From Flavobacteriales bacterium (lineage in GTDB: Bacteria > Bacteroidota > Bacteroidia > Flavobacteriales_D > CANHHI01): a DNA stretch of 6,458 bases. The DNA is taken from assembly GCA_947460225.1 (NCBI GenBank), contig CANHHI010000093.1, positions 1-6,458 of the forward strand, in the 5' to 3' direction. How positions within the stretch are numbered: the stretch's first letter is position 1; every line of letters begins with the position of its first letter. Shown here piece by piece: positions 5,122-6,458 of this stretch. Made by a program: the position numbers and the translations under genes. The notes beneath the pieces were generated by a model. It did not search any database. It was not told the origin of the DNA and saw nothing but the letters and a program-made list of their open reading frames with translations.

Positions 5122-6458
5122 ATGCAAAAATCTATATTACTTGTTTTGGACGGCTGGGGCTTAGGCGATGGCTCGGCGAGCGATGCGGTTGCACAAGCAA
5201 AAACGCCAAACATGGATAAATTTTGGCAGGAAAATCCACATGGAACCTTGATTACGTATGGCGAAGCCGTAGGTTTGCCCAATGGGCAAATGGGCAATTC
5301 CGAAGTTGGGCATCTGAATTTGGGTGCTGGGCGTGTGGTTTATCAAGATTTGAGCCGTATAGAACATGCAATAAGCACAGGAGAACTTGCGGAAAATCCG
5401 ATATGGCAAGAAATCATACACAAAGCTATTTCTCAAAATAAAGCCATACATTTTATTGGTTTGGTATCGGGTGGAGGCGTGCACAGCCACCAAAATCATT
5501 TGCTGTATTTGGCGGAAAAAGCGCATCAAAAAGGCGTGAAAAATATGTATTTGCATGCCTTTACAGACGGCAGAGACACGCACCCACAAATTGCAGGCGA
5601 GGAATTGCCCGTTTTGGCAGAAAAACTAGAAAAATTTGGCGTTGCATTTGCTTCTGTTATCGGCAGGTATTACGCCATGGATAGGGACAAACGCTGGGAA
5701 CGCATCAAAAAAAGCTATGATTTACTCCTGCACGGGCAGGGTAAAAGTGCAAAAAACATTGAACAGGCGATTGCAGAAAGTTATACCGAAGGCGTTTTTG
5801 ATGAATTCATTTTGCCTACAAGATTGCCAAATTTTAAAGCCATACAAGCAGATGATATTGTTTTGTGTTTTAATTTTCGCACAGACAGGTGCAGGGAAAT
5901 TACCCAAGTGCTTACCCAAGAAGATTTTCCAGAATTTGGCATGCAAAAATTGCCTTTGCAGTATTATACCCTCACTGAATATGACGCAAATTTTAAACAT
6001 GTGGGCGTAATTTTGGGCAAAAACTGTTTAAAAAATACGCTCGGAGAACATTTGAGTGCTTTGGGTTTAAGCCAGTCTCGTTTGGCAGAGACCGAAAAAT
6101 ATCCGCACGTTACATTTTTCTTTTCTGGGGGCAGAGAAGAGCCTTTTGCGGGAGAAACCAGGGTGCTGGTGCCTTCACCCAAAGTAGCCACATACAATTT
6201 AGCCCCAGAAATGAGTGCTTTGCCTTTAAAAGACGAGGTTTTGGAACGCATGCAACAAGGTGATGATTGTTTGATTGTGAATTTTGCCAATCCAGATATG
6301 GTTGGGCACACAGGGGTTTTCAAGGCAATTGTAAAAGCGGTGGAAACCGTTGATTTTTGTTTGGGTGAAATTGTTCAAGAAGCAAAAAACTTGGGCTATG
6401 CCATTCTGGTGTGCGCCGACCACGGCAATGCAGATTTTGCCATCAATGCCGATGGCAG
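5122..6458 (+). CDS. gpmI: 2,3-bisphosphoglycerate-independent phosphoglycerate mutase (3' end outside window)
   Basis: This enzyme interconverts 3- and 2-phosphoglycerate in glycolysis and gluconeogenesis in the cytoplasm, using two divalent metals (usually Mn). The frame is open from the ATG at 5122 to the right edge, giving 445 complete codons of an expected total of about 505-515. Landmarks: metal ligand Asp10 in LVLDGWG; nucleophile Ser60 in QMGNSEVGHLNLGAGR (56-71); GGGVHSH (117-123); FTDGRDT (147-153); GRYYAMDRDKRWER (181-194); FNFRTDRCREIT (251-262); NTLGEHLS (305-312); AETEKYPHVTFFFSGGREE (322-340) with Lys326; metal ligands Asp392 and His396 in NPDMVGHTG; and Asp433 and His434 in CADHGNAD. 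The final metal His and the last 60 or so residues lie outside. The Cys257 in DRCREIT replaces the Gly I would expect in Bacteroidota homologues and should be harmless. It is divergent from the exporter operon with a 60-base gap. Confidence 0.97.
   Translation, partial: MQKSILLVLDGWGLGDGSASDAVAQAKTPNMDKFWQENPHGTLITYGEAVGLPNGQMGNSEVGHLNLGAGRVVYQDLSRIEHAISTGELAENPIWQEIIHKAISQNKAIHFIGLVSGGGVHSHQNHLLYLAEKAHQKGVKNMYLHAFTDGRDTHPQIAGEELPVLAEKLEKFGVAFASVIGRYYAMDRDKRWERIKKSYDLLLHGQGKSAKNIEQAIAESYTEGVFDEFILPTRLPNFKAIQADDIVLCFNFRTDRCREITQVLTQEDFPEFGMQKLPLQYYTLTEYDANFKHVGVILGKNCLKNTLGEHLSALGLSQSRLAETEKYPHVTFFFSGGREEPFAGETRVLVPSPKVATYNLAPEMSALPLKDEVLERMQQGDDCLIVNFANPDMVGHTGVFKAIVKAVETVDFCLGEIVQEAKNLGYAILVCADHGNADFAINADG

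Noticed and set aside
5079..6423. Minus-strand open frames (5079-5297, 5161-5589, 5722-6000, 5964-6323, 6226-6423) and plus-strand frames 5223-5441 and 5636-6010
   Set aside because: All are shadows of gpmI, which reads without interruption across the whole stretch with conserved catalytic residues.

Overview
The window looks like chromosomal DNA of a member of the Bacteroidota. It is AT-rich and shows no clear Shine-Dalgarno sequences. Several genes have the Bacteroidota-type promoter (TTTG/TTG, about 19-21 bases, then TAnnTTTG). The phosphoglycerate mutase carries the Bacteroidota flavour of that family (DRxREIT, CLIVNFANPDMVGHTG, CADHGNAD), and the tmRNA tag reads GENNYALAA. The genus cannot be named from the sequence alone.

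Layout, left to right. (1) Bases 1-952, minus strand: an ApbE-type FAD:protein FMN transferase, a probable lipoprotein, running off the left edge with only its last residues missing. (2) Bases 990-1383, plus strand: a complete one-piece tmRNA gene (ssrA) with a strong promoter and a hairpin-plus-T-tract terminator. The apbE and ssrA promoters face away from each other, and their -7 boxes are the two arms of one 9-base palindrome. (3) Bases 1413-1600: a short intergenic stretch with a terminator for the next gene. (4) Bases 1601-2074, minus strand: a small secreted protein that looks like an outer-membrane beta-barrel and belongs to no family I recognise, with its own promoter. (5) Bases 2075-2272: a gene-free stretch whose AT-rich half holds a 16-base direct repeat at a 20-base period. 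Next to it are two perfect DnaA boxes and two weaker ones. This is a candidate replication origin and the most interesting element here. (6) Bases 2273-5061, minus strand: a three-gene operon, in transcription order ABC ATPase, lipoprotein membrane-fusion protein, FtsX/DevC-like permease. Together these would form a tripartite exporter of the DevBCA/MacAB kind. (7) Bases 5122-6458, plus strand: gpmI, cofactor-independent phosphoglycerate mutase, divergent from the exporter operon and cut by the right edge.

The genes are a mixture of housekeeping functions (trans-translation, glycolysis), envelope functions (flavinylation, export, a barrel protein) and a possible origin. I see no mobile element, CRISPR array, toxin-antitoxin pair or defence system. 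No gene set here is a clearly new system; the origin-like region and the palindromic divergent promoter are what merit follow-up.
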